Shown: positions 35,254 through 43,847 of the stretch, piece by piece
Numbering within the stretch: the first letter of the stretch is position 1
How the letters are laid out: each line of letters opens with the position of its first letter
Origin: JAFIEN01 sp051859505
GTDB taxonomy: Bacteria; Pseudomonadota; Alphaproteobacteria; Rhodobacterales; Rhodobacteraceae
NCBI GenBank assembly: GCA_051859505.1
Contig: JBHYFN010000028.1
Location: 1 to 51,595, forward strand
Reading direction: 5' to 3'
DNA: 51,595 nucleotides
Notes under the pieces: generated by a model
The model's input: only the letters and a program-made list of their open reading frames with translations
Told to the model about the DNA's origin: nothing
The model's database searches: none
Position numbers and translations under genes: made by a program

Positions 35254-36189
35254 ATGCTGAGGTACACCCTCAGGCAGCTCGAGTATTTCGTTGCCGTCGG
35301 CGAGGCGGGCAGCATCGCGCGCGCCTCGGAGCGGATCAACGTGTCCTCCCCCTCGATCTCGGCCGCGATCACCCAGCTCGAGGCGGAGTTCGGCCTGCCG
35401 CTGTTCGTGCGCCAGCATGCGCAGGGCCTGTCGCTGACCCAGGGGGGGCGGCGGATGCTGGCTCAGGCCCGGCTTGTCCTGCGCGAGGCGGGGGCGATGC
35501 TTGACGTTGCGGCCGAAATCTCGGGCAGTGTCCGCGGCCCCCTGGCGGTGGGCTGCCTTCTGACCTTTGCGCAGCTGGTGCTGCCCACCCTGCGCCGCGG
35601 GTTCGAGACGGGCTTTCCCGACGTGCGCCTGCGCCAGCACGAGATGAACCAGCTCGAGCTGATCAGCGCGCTTCGGCGGTCCGAGATCGACATCGCCCTG
35701 ACCTATGACCTCGACCTGCCGGCCGATCTGCAGTTCACCCCGGTGGTGAAACTGCCGCCGCTGGCCCTGATGAGCCCGCAACACCCGCTGGCCAATCGCG
35801 ACAGCGTCTCGATCGAGGATCTGAAGGATCACCCGATGGTCCTTCTCGACCTGCCGCTCAGCGCCGATTACTTCCTGTCGCTCTTTCACCATACCGGCAA
35901 GCCGCCCGTGATTACCGAACGCACCCGCGACATGGCGGTGATGCGCAGCATGGTGGCCAATGACTTTGGCTATTCCTTCGTCAATGTGCGGCCGCTGTCG
36001 GACACCTCGCCCGACGGCAATCCCGTCCGCTGCCTGCCCGTCGTGGGGCAGGTGCGCGCCCTGCGGATGGGCTTCCTGACGGCACAGGATGCCGAACGTT
36101 CCAACACCGTGCGCGCCTTCCAGGATTACGGCATCCAGATGGTGCAGAGCGGACGGCTCAGCCAGATCGGCGGCACGCCGCTTGTCTGA
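35254..36189 (+). CDS. LysR-family regulator of the amine-oxidation genes
   Basis: The 311 residues contain an N-terminal winged HTH (RYTLRQLEYFVAVGEAGSIA from residue 3) and a LysR substrate-binding domain. It sits between the ridA-DUF1028 pair and the iron-sulfur flavoprotein gene. Dyads sharing CCTTAGCCCCG lie in both flanking promoter regions, so it probably controls both. Its own promoter may be the TTGACA at 35186. Confidence 0.88.
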   Translation: MLRYTLRQLEYFVAVGEAGSIARASERINVSSPSISAAITQLEAEFGLPLFVRQHAQGLSLTQGGRRMLAQARLVLREAGAMLDVAAEISGSVRGPLAVGCLLTFAQLVLPTLRRGFETGFPDVRLRQHEMNQLELISALRRSEIDIALTYDLDLPADLQFTPVVKLPPLALMSPQHPLANRDSVSIEDLKDHPMVLLDLPLSADYFLSLFHHTGKPPVITERTRDMAVMRSMVANDFGYSFVNVRPLSDTSPDGNPVRCLPVVGQVRALRMGFLTAQDAERSNTVRAFQDYGIQMVQSGRLSQIGGTPLV

Positions 36190-36190
36190 C

Positions 36191-36210
36191 GCCTTAGCCC
36201 CGGCCTAAGC
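36191..36210. promoter_or_regulatory. Candidate LysR box upstream of the TMADH-like gene
   Basis: GCCTTAGCCCCGGCCTAAGC contains CTTAG-N7-CTAAG, which satisfies the T-N11-A rule of LysR sites. It lies between the LysR stop and the flavoprotein start and shares CCTTAGCCCCG with 33990-34000. Confidence 0.6.
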
Positions 36211-36283
36211 AACGGTTTCGCAGGGTGAGGTTTCGGCAGCGCCCTGCCGCGCTACAGTCGGGAAAAACCACACGGAGGCCGAT

Positions 36284-38356
36284 GTGCGCGATCCCCGCCA
36301 TGACATCCTGTTCGAACCGCTGACCATCGGGCCGGTCACGGCGAAGAACCGGTTCTATCAGGTTCCCCACTGCAACGGCGGCGGCTATCGCGATCCCTCT
36401 GCCGTGGCGGCCATGCGGGGGGTGAAGTCCGAAGGCGGCTGGGGCGTGATCTTCACCGAACAGACCGAAATCCACCACACCTCCGAGATCACGCCCTTCA
36501 TCGAGCTGCGCCTGTGGGAGGATCAGGACATTCCCATGCTGGCCCGGATGGCGGGCAAGATGAAGGAACATGGCGCGCTGGCCGGGATCCAGCTTGCCTA
36601 TTCCGGCATCAACGGCCCCAACCTCTATACCCGCGAGGTGCCTCGCGCCGTTTCGCCCGGGCCGATCCGGACCTTTACCAACGATCCCCTTCAGGCCCGC
36701 GCCCTGTCCCGCGACGAGATCCGCGATCTGCGCCGCTGGTTCGTGAATGCCGCACGGCGGGCGCAGGTCGCGGGGTTCGATCTTCTGTGCCTTTACGGTG
36801 CGCATGGGTTCGGGATCTTCCAGCATTTCCTCAGCCGCGCGACCAACATGCGCGACGATGAATATGGCGGCAGCCTCGAGAACCGCTCGCGCTTTGCGCG
36901 CGAGGTGATCGCCGATATCCGCGATGCGGTGGGCGACAGGATGGGGATCACCCTGCGCGTCAGCCTTGACGAAACCATCGGCGATCTGGGCTTTTCCAAT
37001 GCCGAGCTGCGCGATTTCGTCGAGATGAACCGCGACCTGCCCGATCTGTGGGATCTGGCGCATGGCACATGGGAGGATTGCTCCGGCCCCTCGCGCTTCA
37101 AGGAAGAGGCCGCGCAAGAGGCGCTGGTGCGCGGCATCCGCGACTTGTCGGACAGGCCGGTGGTGGGCGTGGGCCGCTTCACCTCGCCCGATGTGATGGC
37201 GCGGATGATCCGGTCGGGCACGCTCGATGCCATCGGCTGTGCCCGCCCCTCGATTGCCGATCCCTTCCTGCCCCGCAAGATCGAGGAAGGCCGCCCCGAG
37301 GACATCCGCGAATGCATCGGCTGCAACATCTGCATCACCGGCGACATGACCATGTCGATCAGCCGCTGCACCCAGAACCCGACCTTCATGGAGGAATGGC
37401 GCAAGGGCTGGCACCCCGAGATCATCGCCGCGCGCGGCGAAAGCGACAATGTGCTGGTCGTCGGCGCGGGGCCGGCCGGGCTTGAAGCGGCGCGGGCGCT
37501 GGCCGAGCGGGGCTATGACGTGGCGCTGGCCGAAGCCGGCAAGGCGTTGGGCGGGCGCGTGGCGCGCGAACGCCGGCTGCCGGGGCTGAACGCCTGGGGG
37601 CGCGTGGCGGATTACCGCGAATACCAGATCAGCCAGAAACCCAATGTCGAAAGCTATCTCGACAGCCGGCTGGATGCGGCGTCGATCCTTGACTTCGGGT
37701 TCCAGAACATCTGCATCGCGACCGGCGCGACCTGGCGGGCGGACGGGGTCAGCCGTCAGCATGTCGTGCCGATCCCCGTGACCGGCGAAATGCCGGTCTT
37801 CACCCCCGATGACATCATGGATGGCCGCCGCCCATCGGGCCGGGTGGTGATCTATGACGACGACCATTACTACATGGGCGGCGTCCTGGCCGAGCTTTTG
37901 CGAAGCGAGGGGCATGAGGTCACCATCGTCACGCCCTCGGCCTATCTGTCGGACTGGACGGTCAACACGCTTGAACAGCACACGATCCACCGGCGGCTGG
38001 CCGGGATGGGGGTCGATATCGTGCTGAACCGCGGCGTGACAGAGATCGGGGCGGGGCATGTGCTGTCGAACTGCACCTATACCGATCAGATCGCGCGGTT
38101 CGACTGTGACGCGGTGGTGATCGTGGGCTCGCGGCGGGAGAACCGGCAGGTCTATGACGATCTGAAGGCGCGCGAGGCGGATTGGGCGGATGCGGGCATC
38201 CGCAGCGTCCGCCTGATCGGCGATGCCGAGGCCCCGGGCCCGATTGCCTGGGCCACCTATGCCGGCCATCGCTATGCGCGCGAACTGGACACCGCCGGGA
38301 TCGGCGACGCCCTGCCGTTCCGCCGCGAGGTGACGGGGCTGGCGGATCTCTCGTGA
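36284..38356 (+). CDS. Trimethylamine-dehydrogenase/dimethylglycine-demethylase-like iron-sulfur flavoprotein
   Basis: The 690-residue protein has an N-terminal Old Yellow Enzyme FMN barrel (1-335), one [4Fe-4S] cluster at C344, C347, C350 and C362 (CX2CX2CX11C), and a C-terminal ADP/FAD-binding region starting VVGAGPAG (392-399). Y171 and H174 (YGAH) sit where trimethylamine dehydrogenase has Y169/H172. Length and layout match DgcA/N-methylproline demethylase proteins, so oxidative removal of an N-methyl or N-alkyl group is the best guess. The GTG start follows GGAGG at 5 nt; the overlapping ATG is out of frame. No DgcB or electron-transfer flavoprotein gene is nearby. It is coupled by GTGA to the deacylase gene. 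Confidence 0.85.
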   Translation: MRDPRHDILFEPLTIGPVTAKNRFYQVPHCNGGGYRDPSAVAAMRGVKSEGGWGVIFTEQTEIHHTSEITPFIELRLWEDQDIPMLARMAGKMKEHGALAGIQLAYSGINGPNLYTREVPRAVSPGPIRTFTNDPLQARALSRDEIRDLRRWFVNAARRAQVAGFDLLCLYGAHGFGIFQHFLSRATNMRDDEYGGSLENRSRFAREVIADIRDAVGDRMGITLRVSLDETIGDLGFSNAELRDFVEMNRDLPDLWDLAHGTWEDCSGPSRFKEEAAQEALVRGIRDLSDRPVVGVGRFTSPDVMARMIRSGTLDAIGCARPSIADPFLPRKIEEGRPEDIRECIGCNICITGDMTMSISRCTQNPTFMEEWRKGWHPEIIAARGESDNVLVVGAGPAGLEAARALAERGYDVALAEAGKALGGRVARERRLPGLNAWGRVADYREYQISQKPNVESYLDSRLDAASILDFGFQNICIATGATWRADGVSRQHVVPIPVTGEMPVFTPDDIMDGRRPSGRVVIYDDDHYYMGGVLAELLRSEGHEVTIVTPSAYLSDWTVNTLEQHTIHRRLAGMGVDIVLNRGVTEIGAGHVLSNCTYTDQIARFDCDAVVIVGSRRENRQVYDDLKAREADWADAGIRSVRLIGDAEAPGPIAWATYAGHRYARELDTAGIGDALPFRREVTGLADLS

Positions 38357-39510
38357 CGCGGACGCTGGCGATCCTTGAACGGCTCGTCGCCTTCGACACG
38401 GTCAGCGCGAAGCCGAACCTCGGGCTGGTGGGGTTTGTCGAGGATCATCTGCGGCAGCTTGGCTTTCGCGTGACGCGGATCCCCGACCCGCAGGAGGACA
38501 AGGCCGGCCTTTACGCCGAGATCGGCCCGCCGGGCGCGGGGGTGCTGCTCTCGGCCCATTCCGACACCGTCCTGGTCGAGGGGCAGGTCTGGACGCAGGA
38601 TCCCTTTCGCCTGACCGCGCGGGACGGGCGCCTTTACGGCCGCGGCACGACCGACATGAAGGGCTTTGTCGCGGCGATGCTCTCGGCCGCCGAAAGGGCA
38701 AGCCGCCTGCCGCTGACCGAGCCTGTGAAACTTGTCCTGTCCTATGACGAAGAGATCGGCTGCGTCGGGATCGGCCGGATGATGGAGCGGCTGATCCCGC
38801 TGATGGGGCGCCCCCGGGCGGCCATCGTGGGCGAGCCGACCCAGATGCAGGTGGCCATCGGGCACAAGGGCAAACAGGCCTTCCGCGCCATCGTGGCGGG
38901 GCAGGCGGGGCATTCGGCCCTTGCGCCGTTGCACGTCAATGCGCTGAACGTGGCCGCCGGTTTCGTTCAGGCGCTGCAGGCGCTTCAGGCCGAACTGCAA
39001 CGCGACGGCCCCCAGGATCCGGCCTATGCCGTGCCCTGCAGCACGGTGCATGTGGGCTATCTGGCCGGGGGGCGGGCGCTGAATATCGTGCCCGACCGGG
39101 CCGAGATCCTGTTCGAGATCCGCAGCCTTGCCGAAGACGATCCGGCCGATCTGCGCAGGCGGGCCGAGGCGGCGGCAGAGGCGGTTTGTGCCGCCCACGG
39201 CCCGGCCGCGCGGATCGGGATCGAGGCGCTGTCGGCCTATCCCGGTCTGGCGCTGGCCGGGGATGCGCCGGTGGCGGTCTGGGCAGAGGGGCTTGCCGGG
39301 CAGGGCCTGACCAAGGTCGCCTTCGGGACCGAGGCCGGCTTTTTCGATGCCCTCGGTATCCCCACGGTGGTCTGCGGCCCCGGTTCCATGGACGGGCAGG
39401 GGCACAAGCCCGACGAATTCATCACGCCCGAGCAGATCGCCGCCTGCGACGCGATGCTCGACCGGCTTCTGGCGGGACTGGTCAAGGCCGGGGCGCGGCC
39501 GCGCGGGTGA
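38353..39510 (+). CDS. ArgE/DapE-family (M20) deacylase
   Basis: A 385-residue zinc metallohydrolase: SAHSDTV (metal ligand H69, D71), TTDMKG (D101, bridging ligand), catalytic YDEEIGC (E133/E134) and a C-terminal GHKPDEF ligand. Sequence is closest in style to acetylornithine deacetylase, but no arginine-synthesis genes are near. Coupled to the TMADH-like enzyme, it more likely removes an acyl group from an amine or amino acid of the same catabolic route. The GTG start at 38353 overlaps the upstream stop. Confidence 0.86.
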   Translation: MTRTLAILERLVAFDTVSAKPNLGLVGFVEDHLRQLGFRVTRIPDPQEDKAGLYAEIGPPGAGVLLSAHSDTVLVEGQVWTQDPFRLTARDGRLYGRGTTDMKGFVAAMLSAAERASRLPLTEPVKLVLSYDEEIGCVGIGRMMERLIPLMGRPRAAIVGEPTQMQVAIGHKGKQAFRAIVAGQAGHSALAPLHVNALNVAAGFVQALQALQAELQRDGPQDPAYAVPCSTVHVGYLAGGRALNIVPDRAEILFEIRSLAEDDPADLRRRAEAAAEAVCAAHGPAARIGIEALSAYPGLALAGDAPVAVWAEGLAGQGLTKVAFGTEAGFFDALGIPTVVCGPGSMDGQGHKPDEFITPEQIAACDAMLDRLLAGLVKAGARPRG

Positions 39511-39548
39511 CGGATCAGGGCTGCGGGAACCGACGGGGGCGACGGTTT

Positions 39549-39584
39549 GCCGGCGGGGCTGCCGGCGGGGCTGACGGCGGGGCT
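39549..39584. repeat. 12-bp tandem repeat downstream of the deacylase gene
   Basis: Three units GCCGGCGGGGCT, the third with one change, at 39549-39560, 39561-39572 and 39573-39584, 38 nt after the stop codon. The unit length equals that of the arrays at 387 and 32466, but the sequence is unrelated. Confidence 0.88.
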
Positions 39585-39626
39585 GCCGCTCCTGTCCGGC
39601 GCTCTGTTCTGCGGATGCCGCTGCAT

Positions 39627-39666
39627 TGGGCGCTTCGCTTTTCCCTAAGGCGCCCATCGGGAAAAG
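39627..39666 (+). promoter_or_regulatory. Interlocked inverted repeats (possible H-type pseudoknot) before the potA-like gene
   Basis: TGGGCGC (39627-39633) pairs with GCGCCCA (39650-39656). CTTTTCCC (39638-39645) pairs with GGGAAAAG (39659-39666). The order 5'A-5'B-3'A-3'B is that of an H-type pseudoknot with loops of 4, 4 and 2 nt. Alternatively the two stems are mutually exclusive hairpins, or the sequence is a DNA operator. It lies about 120 nt before the importer ATPase start. Confidence 0.55.
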
Positions 39667-39785
39667 ATGCTTTCGCCGATGGGGGGCAGTCGTGATCAGA
39701 TGGACCGAGCACTTGCAGCATTCCAGACGAGCGGCTTCGCTCGACCCCGACAGCGGGCAGAAGGGGCAGAGAGTTGACAGTGAAC

Positions 39786-40934
39786 ATGTCTGATCGCCAT
39801 GACGAGCCGGGCCCTGACGAGCAGGCCCAGGAGGCGCCGCTCCAGAAGGGCGCCCCTCCCGCGATCAGCTTTCGGGACGTGGTCAAGATCTACGGCACCG
39901 GGGCCTCGGCCTTCACGGCGCTGCACGGTGCCGATCTGGATATCCGCGACAACGAATTCTTCACGCTTCTGGGCCCCTCGGGCAGTGGCAAGACCACGCT
40001 TCTGCGCCTTCTGGCCGGGTTCGAGGCGCTGACCAGCGGGACGATCCACCTGTTCGGGGCCGAGATCCGCGACCTGCCGCCGGAGCGGCGCCCGGTGAAC
40101 ACGGTGTTCCAGCATTATGCCCTGTTTCCCCATCTGAGCGTCGCCGAAAACGTGGCCTTCGGGCTGAAGCGGCTGGGCCGCCCGGCCGGGCAGATCAGGG
40201 CCCGCGTGGCCGAGATGCTGGCCCTTGTCCATATGGAGCATCTGGCCGACCGCCAGCCCGGCCAGCTTTCGGGCGGCCAGCAGCAGCGCGTGGCCCTGGC
40301 CCGCGCCCTCGCGCCCGAACCCAAGGTCCTGCTTCTGGACGAGCCGCTTTCGGCGCTTGACCTGAAGCTGCGCCAGGCCATGCGCGATGAGCTTCAGCGC
40401 CTTCAGCGCGAAACCGGGATCACCTTCGTCTTCGTCACCCACGATCAGGACGAAGCCCTGTCGATGAGCGACCGGATCGCCGTCCTTTCCGGCGGGCGCA
40501 TCCAGCAGATCGGCACGCCGGACGACCTTTACAACCGGCCCTACAACCGCTTCGTGGCCGATTTCATCGGCGACACCAACCTTCTCGAGGCCGAGGTGTT
40601 GCGGCGCAGCGGCGAAGAGGTGATCGCGCGCCTGTCGGGTGGGGCGGAAGTGACCGCCGCCGCCGTGCCCGGGATCGGCGAGGGCGCAAAGGTGACGGTC
40701 AGCGTGCGGCCCGAGAACGTTGTCCTGACCGGAGCCGAGGCGGGAACGGTCCGCGCACGGCTGGTGGGCAAGACCTTCCTTGGCGCCTCCTCGCTGCTGA
40801 CGCTTGCGCTGGACGACGCAAGCCGGGTCATCGTGCGCCGCGACAACCGCATGGGCCACCCCGAAGACCCCGAGACGGGGGCCGAGGTCGGCCTTGGCTT
40901 CGCGCCCGGTTCGCTGAGGGTGCTCCTGCCATGA
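39786..40934 (+). CDS. potA: Spermidine/putrescine-type ABC transporter ATPase (PotA-like)
   Basis: The ATPase of 382 residues has a polar N-terminal extension of about 27 residues before the domain starts (ISFRDVVKIYGTG), a Walker A GPSGSGKTT, LSGGQ, LLLDEP and a C-terminal TOBE domain. The ATG at 39786 is used; in-frame TTG and GTG codons at 39774 and 39780 are alternatives, and no start has a strong ribosome site. It heads a potABCD operon that runs into amidase and acetylpolyamine amidohydrolase genes. It overlaps potB as ATGA. Confidence 0.88.
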   Translation: MSDRHDEPGPDEQAQEAPLQKGAPPAISFRDVVKIYGTGASAFTALHGADLDIRDNEFFTLLGPSGSGKTTLLRLLAGFEALTSGTIHLFGAEIRDLPPERRPVNTVFQHYALFPHLSVAENVAFGLKRLGRPAGQIRARVAEMLALVHMEHLADRQPGQLSGGQQQRVALARALAPEPKVLLLDEPLSALDLKLRQAMRDELQRLQRETGITFVFVTHDQDEALSMSDRIAVLSGGRIQQIGTPDDLYNRPYNRFVADFIGDTNLLEAEVLRRSGEEVIARLSGGAEVTAAAVPGIGEGAKVTVSVRPENVVLTGAEAGTVRARLVGKTFLGASSLLTLALDDASRVIVRRDNRMGHPEDPETGAEVGLGFAPGSLRVLLP

Positions 40935-41836
40935 GCGCGGACCTTGCCCAGTCCTCTGCCGGGCGCTGGCTGGCCATGGGGCCGGCGCTTCTGGTGATCG
41001 GCGTCTTCATGCTGATCCCGCTGGGGATCATGGTGGTGATCTCGTTCATGGAGCCGAATGTCTATGGCGGCGTGCATCGGGAGTTCAGCACCGCAGCCTA
41101 TGTGCAGTTCCTCTACCAGCGCGATTTCGACGACAATCTGGTCTTCAATCCGGGCTATCTTCTTATCCTCGGCCGGTCGCTGGGTCTGGCCGGCCTTGCC
41201 ACGGTGATATGCTTCGTCGCGGGGTTTCCGGTGGCCTGGTACATCGTCCGCCGCCCGCCGCATCAGCGCAATGTGCTGATCTTTCTCGTCACCATCCCGT
41301 TCTGGACGAACCTTCTGATCCGCGCCTATGCCTGGATCATCATACTGGGCCGCGACGGGGTGATCGACACGCCGCTGCGCTGGCTGGGCCTGATGGGGCC
41401 CGAGGCGTCGAACGGGATCCTCTACACCAACTGGGCGATCCTGATCGGGCTGGTCTATACCTATCTGCCGCTGATGATCCTGCCGATCTATGCGAGCCTC
41501 GAGCGGCTGGATTTCCGCCTGTTCGAGGCGGCGTCGGACCTTTACTCGAACAAATGGGCCAGCATGCGCCATGTCGTCATTCCGCTGGCGCTGCCGGGGA
41601 TCTTTGCGGGCGTGATCCTTGTCTTCGTTCCGGCGCTGGGGGATTTCATCTCGGCGCAGCTTCTGGGCGGGTCGCGGCGGCTGATGCTGGGCAATCTGGT
41701 GCAGCTGCAATTCTCGACCGGGCGGAACTGGCCCTTTGGCGCGGCCGTCGCGGTGATCCTGCTGCTGTTCGTGGTCGCCAGCATGGCCGCCTATCTGCGC
41801 CTGAACCGCAAGACGGGTCTGGAGCTGAGCAAATGA
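40931..41836 (+). CDS. potB: Polyamine-type ABC transporter permease (PotB-like)
   Basis: Inner-membrane permease of 301 residues, six hydrophobic helices, with a periplasmic loop after the first helix. The EAA-type loop (EAASDLYSNKWASMRHVVIP) uses Tyr-Ser in place of the common Gly-Ala. ATGA overlaps join it to potA upstream and potC downstream. Confidence 0.9.
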   Translation: MSADLAQSSAGRWLAMGPALLVIGVFMLIPLGIMVVISFMEPNVYGGVHREFSTAAYVQFLYQRDFDDNLVFNPGYLLILGRSLGLAGLATVICFVAGFPVAWYIVRRPPHQRNVLIFLVTIPFWTNLLIRAYAWIIILGRDGVIDTPLRWLGLMGPEASNGILYTNWAILIGLVYTYLPLMILPIYASLERLDFRLFEAASDLYSNKWASMRHVVIPLALPGIFAGVILVFVPALGDFISAQLLGGSRRLMLGNLVQLQFSTGRNWPFGAAVAVILLLFVVASMAAYLRLNRKTGLELSK

Positions 41837-42705
41837 GCGCCGAGACCACCAGCCCGCCCGTCTCGCGCCGTGCCGCGCGCCGTGCCCCGCACCTTGCCGG
41901 ACGCAGCGCCGGGCGGCGAGGCGCGCTTCAGCTGGGCGAGTTCCGGGGGCTGACGCTCTGGGTCGGGGCGGTGCTTGTCTTCCTGTATTTCCCGATCTGC
42001 GTGCTGGTGATCTATTCCTTCAACGAAAGCCGGTTCGCGATGAACTGGACCGGTTTCAGCACCGAATGGTATGGCCGCGCGCTGGCCAATCGCGCGGCGC
42101 GGACGGCGGCGCTGAACTCTGTCATCGTGGCGACCTGCGCAACGGTCATGGCCACCACCATCGCCACGGCGGCCGCTCTGGTCCTTGCACGAAAGACCCA
42201 GTTTCGTGGCAAGAACGCCGCACTTGGCCTGATGTCGCTGCCGATCCTCGTGCCGGAAATCGTGACGGCGATCGCGACGCTGATCTTCTTTTCCACGCTG
42301 GGCATCCGCCTGGGCCTGGGCAACCTGATCATCGCCCATACCGTCTTCTGCATCCCCTTCGCCTTCATGCCGATCCGCGCGCGCCTGCAGGGCATGGACC
42401 TGTCGCTCGAGGCGGCGGCGCGGGATCTTTACGCAACGCCCTGGCAAAGCTTCCGCCTGGTCACGCTGCCCTTGCTGGCCCCGGGCATCATGGCCGGAGC
42501 GATGCTCGCCTTCGTCATCTCGCTTGATGATTTCATCATCTCGCTGATGGTCGCCGATGCCGGGTCGACGACCCTGCCGGTCTATATCTTCAGCATGATC
42601 CGCTTCGGCATCACGCCCGAGATCAATGCCATCTCGACCATGCTTTTCGCGGCCTCGGTCAGTCTGGTGACCGTCTACTGGCTGCTCTCTCGCCCGCGCC
42701 GCTAA
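41833..42705 (+). CDS. potC: Polyamine-type ABC transporter permease (PotC-like)
   Basis: Second permease, 290 residues. The first 35 residues are a basic, arginine-rich cytoplasmic tail (RRAARRAPHLAGRSAGRRGA) partly made by an imperfect 12-bp duplication (41866-41889). The helices follow, then the loop EAAARDLYATPWQSFRLVTLP, whose DLYAT matches the DLYSN of PotB. The start overlaps potB as ATGA; a longer in-frame reading inside potB is rejected. Confidence 0.9.
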   Translation: MSAETTSPPVSRRAARRAPHLAGRSAGRRGALQLGEFRGLTLWVGAVLVFLYFPICVLVIYSFNESRFAMNWTGFSTEWYGRALANRAARTAALNSVIVATCATVMATTIATAAALVLARKTQFRGKNAALGLMSLPILVPEIVTAIATLIFFSTLGIRLGLGNLIIAHTVFCIPFAFMPIRARLQGMDLSLEAAARDLYATPWQSFRLVTLPLLAPGIMAGAMLAFVISLDDFIISLMVADAGSTTLPVYIFSMIRFGITPEINAISTMLFAASVSLVTVYWLLSRPRR

Positions 42706-42748
42706 GCCCAAGTTCAAGACCAAACCCCACCAACAGGAGAAACCAGAA

Positions 42749-43783
42749 ATGAAGACGACACATCGCCTCTGGACCGGCGCCTGCGCCCTGGCCATCGCCT
42801 CGGCCAGCCCGGCCCTTGCCGACCGGCTGAACATCTACACCTGGACCGGCTATATCGACCCTGCCGTGATCGAGAAATTCGAGGCCGAGACCGGCATCGG
42901 CGTCATCATCGACGCCTACGATTCCAACGAGATGCTGCTCGCCCGCCTGCAGGGTGGCGCGACCGGCTATGACATCGTGATGCCCAGCCAGCATTTCGTC
43001 GAGATCATGATCGCCGAGGGTCTGCTGCAGCCGGTGCCGATCACCGAACTGGCCAACTATGCCAATGTCGCCGAGGAATGGCGCAACCCGTCCTGGGATC
43101 CCGAGCAGGCCTATTCCGCGCCGTGGCATTACGGGTCGGCCTCGTTCTCTTACCGTGCCGATCTTTATTCGGGGCCCGGCGAGTCGCTCGAGGAGTTCTT
43201 CAACCCCGCCCCCGAACTGCAGGGCCGCCTGCAGGTGCTTGCCGCCCCGGACGAGGTGGTGAACATGGCCAGCCTCTATCTGGGCATCCCCTATTGCACC
43301 GAGGATCCCGAGGATGCCCGCCGCATCCTTGAACTGCTCGAGGCGCAGAAGCCGGCGGTGCTTCTCTACAGCTCGGATGCGATGAACGACCGGCTGTCGA
43401 CGGCCGAGGTGATCATGGCGGCGCATTGGGGCGGCTATTCCTTCCAGGGGCGGATGAATGGCAACGAACACATCACCTATGCCTATCCGCGCGAAGGCGT
43501 GGTCGGTTGGTTCGACTCGATGGTCGTGCCGACCGGGGCGCAGAATGTCGAGGCGGCGCTGGCCTTCATGGACTTCATGATGGATCCCGAGAATATCGCG
43601 ATCCAGACCAACTATGTCGGCTATGCCAATGCCATCAGCGGATCCGAGGCCTTCTTCTCGGAAGAGGTGCTGAACGCGCCCGAGGCGAACCATCCTGCGG
43701 ACGTGCCGCTGGTCTTTGCCGAGGCCTGCAGCGCCGATGCCCAGCGCCTGATCGACCGGGTCTGGACACAGCTGATGCAGTGA
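42749..43783 (+). CDS. potD: Polyamine-binding periplasmic protein (PotD-like)
   Basis: Substrate-binding protein of 344 residues with a signal peptide cleaved near ALA|D (about 25). The mature start DRLNIYTWTGYIDPAVIEKF is the PotD/PotF signature. AGGAGA precedes the start. Tandem position with an acetylpolyamine amidohydrolase suggests that acetylated polyamines may be the ligand, but the binding-site residues were not compared. It is last of the four transport genes and is followed by a hairpin. Confidence 0.9.
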   Translation: MKTTHRLWTGACALAIASASPALADRLNIYTWTGYIDPAVIEKFEAETGIGVIIDAYDSNEMLLARLQGGATGYDIVMPSQHFVEIMIAEGLLQPVPITELANYANVAEEWRNPSWDPEQAYSAPWHYGSASFSYRADLYSGPGESLEEFFNPAPELQGRLQVLAAPDEVVNMASLYLGIPYCTEDPEDARRILELLEAQKPAVLLYSSDAMNDRLSTAEVIMAAHWGGYSFQGRMNGNEHITYAYPREGVVGWFDSMVVPTGAQNVEAALAFMDFMMDPENIAIQTNYVGYANAISGSEAFFSEEVLNAPEANHPADVPLVFAEACSADAQRLIDRVWTQLMQ

Positions 43784-43803
43784 CCGCAGGCTGATGCCCG
43801 AAG

Positions 43804-43825
43804 GGCCGGCCCTCCGGGGCCGGCC
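43804..43825 (+). terminator. Hairpin after potD
   Basis: A 9-bp stem GGCCGGCCC / GGGCCGGCC with a 4-nt loop, 20 nt after the potD stop and before the amidase ribosome site. It has no U-tract, so read-through into amidase and aphA is likely. Confidence 0.65.
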
Positions 43826-43847
43826 ACCACCACGACCGGAGGGGCCG

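Noticed and set aside
39774..39779. TTGACA just before the potA-like gene, as a -35 box or TTG start
   Set aside because: It is only 12 nt before the ATG, too close for a promoter of this gene, and as a start codon it lacks a ribosome site.
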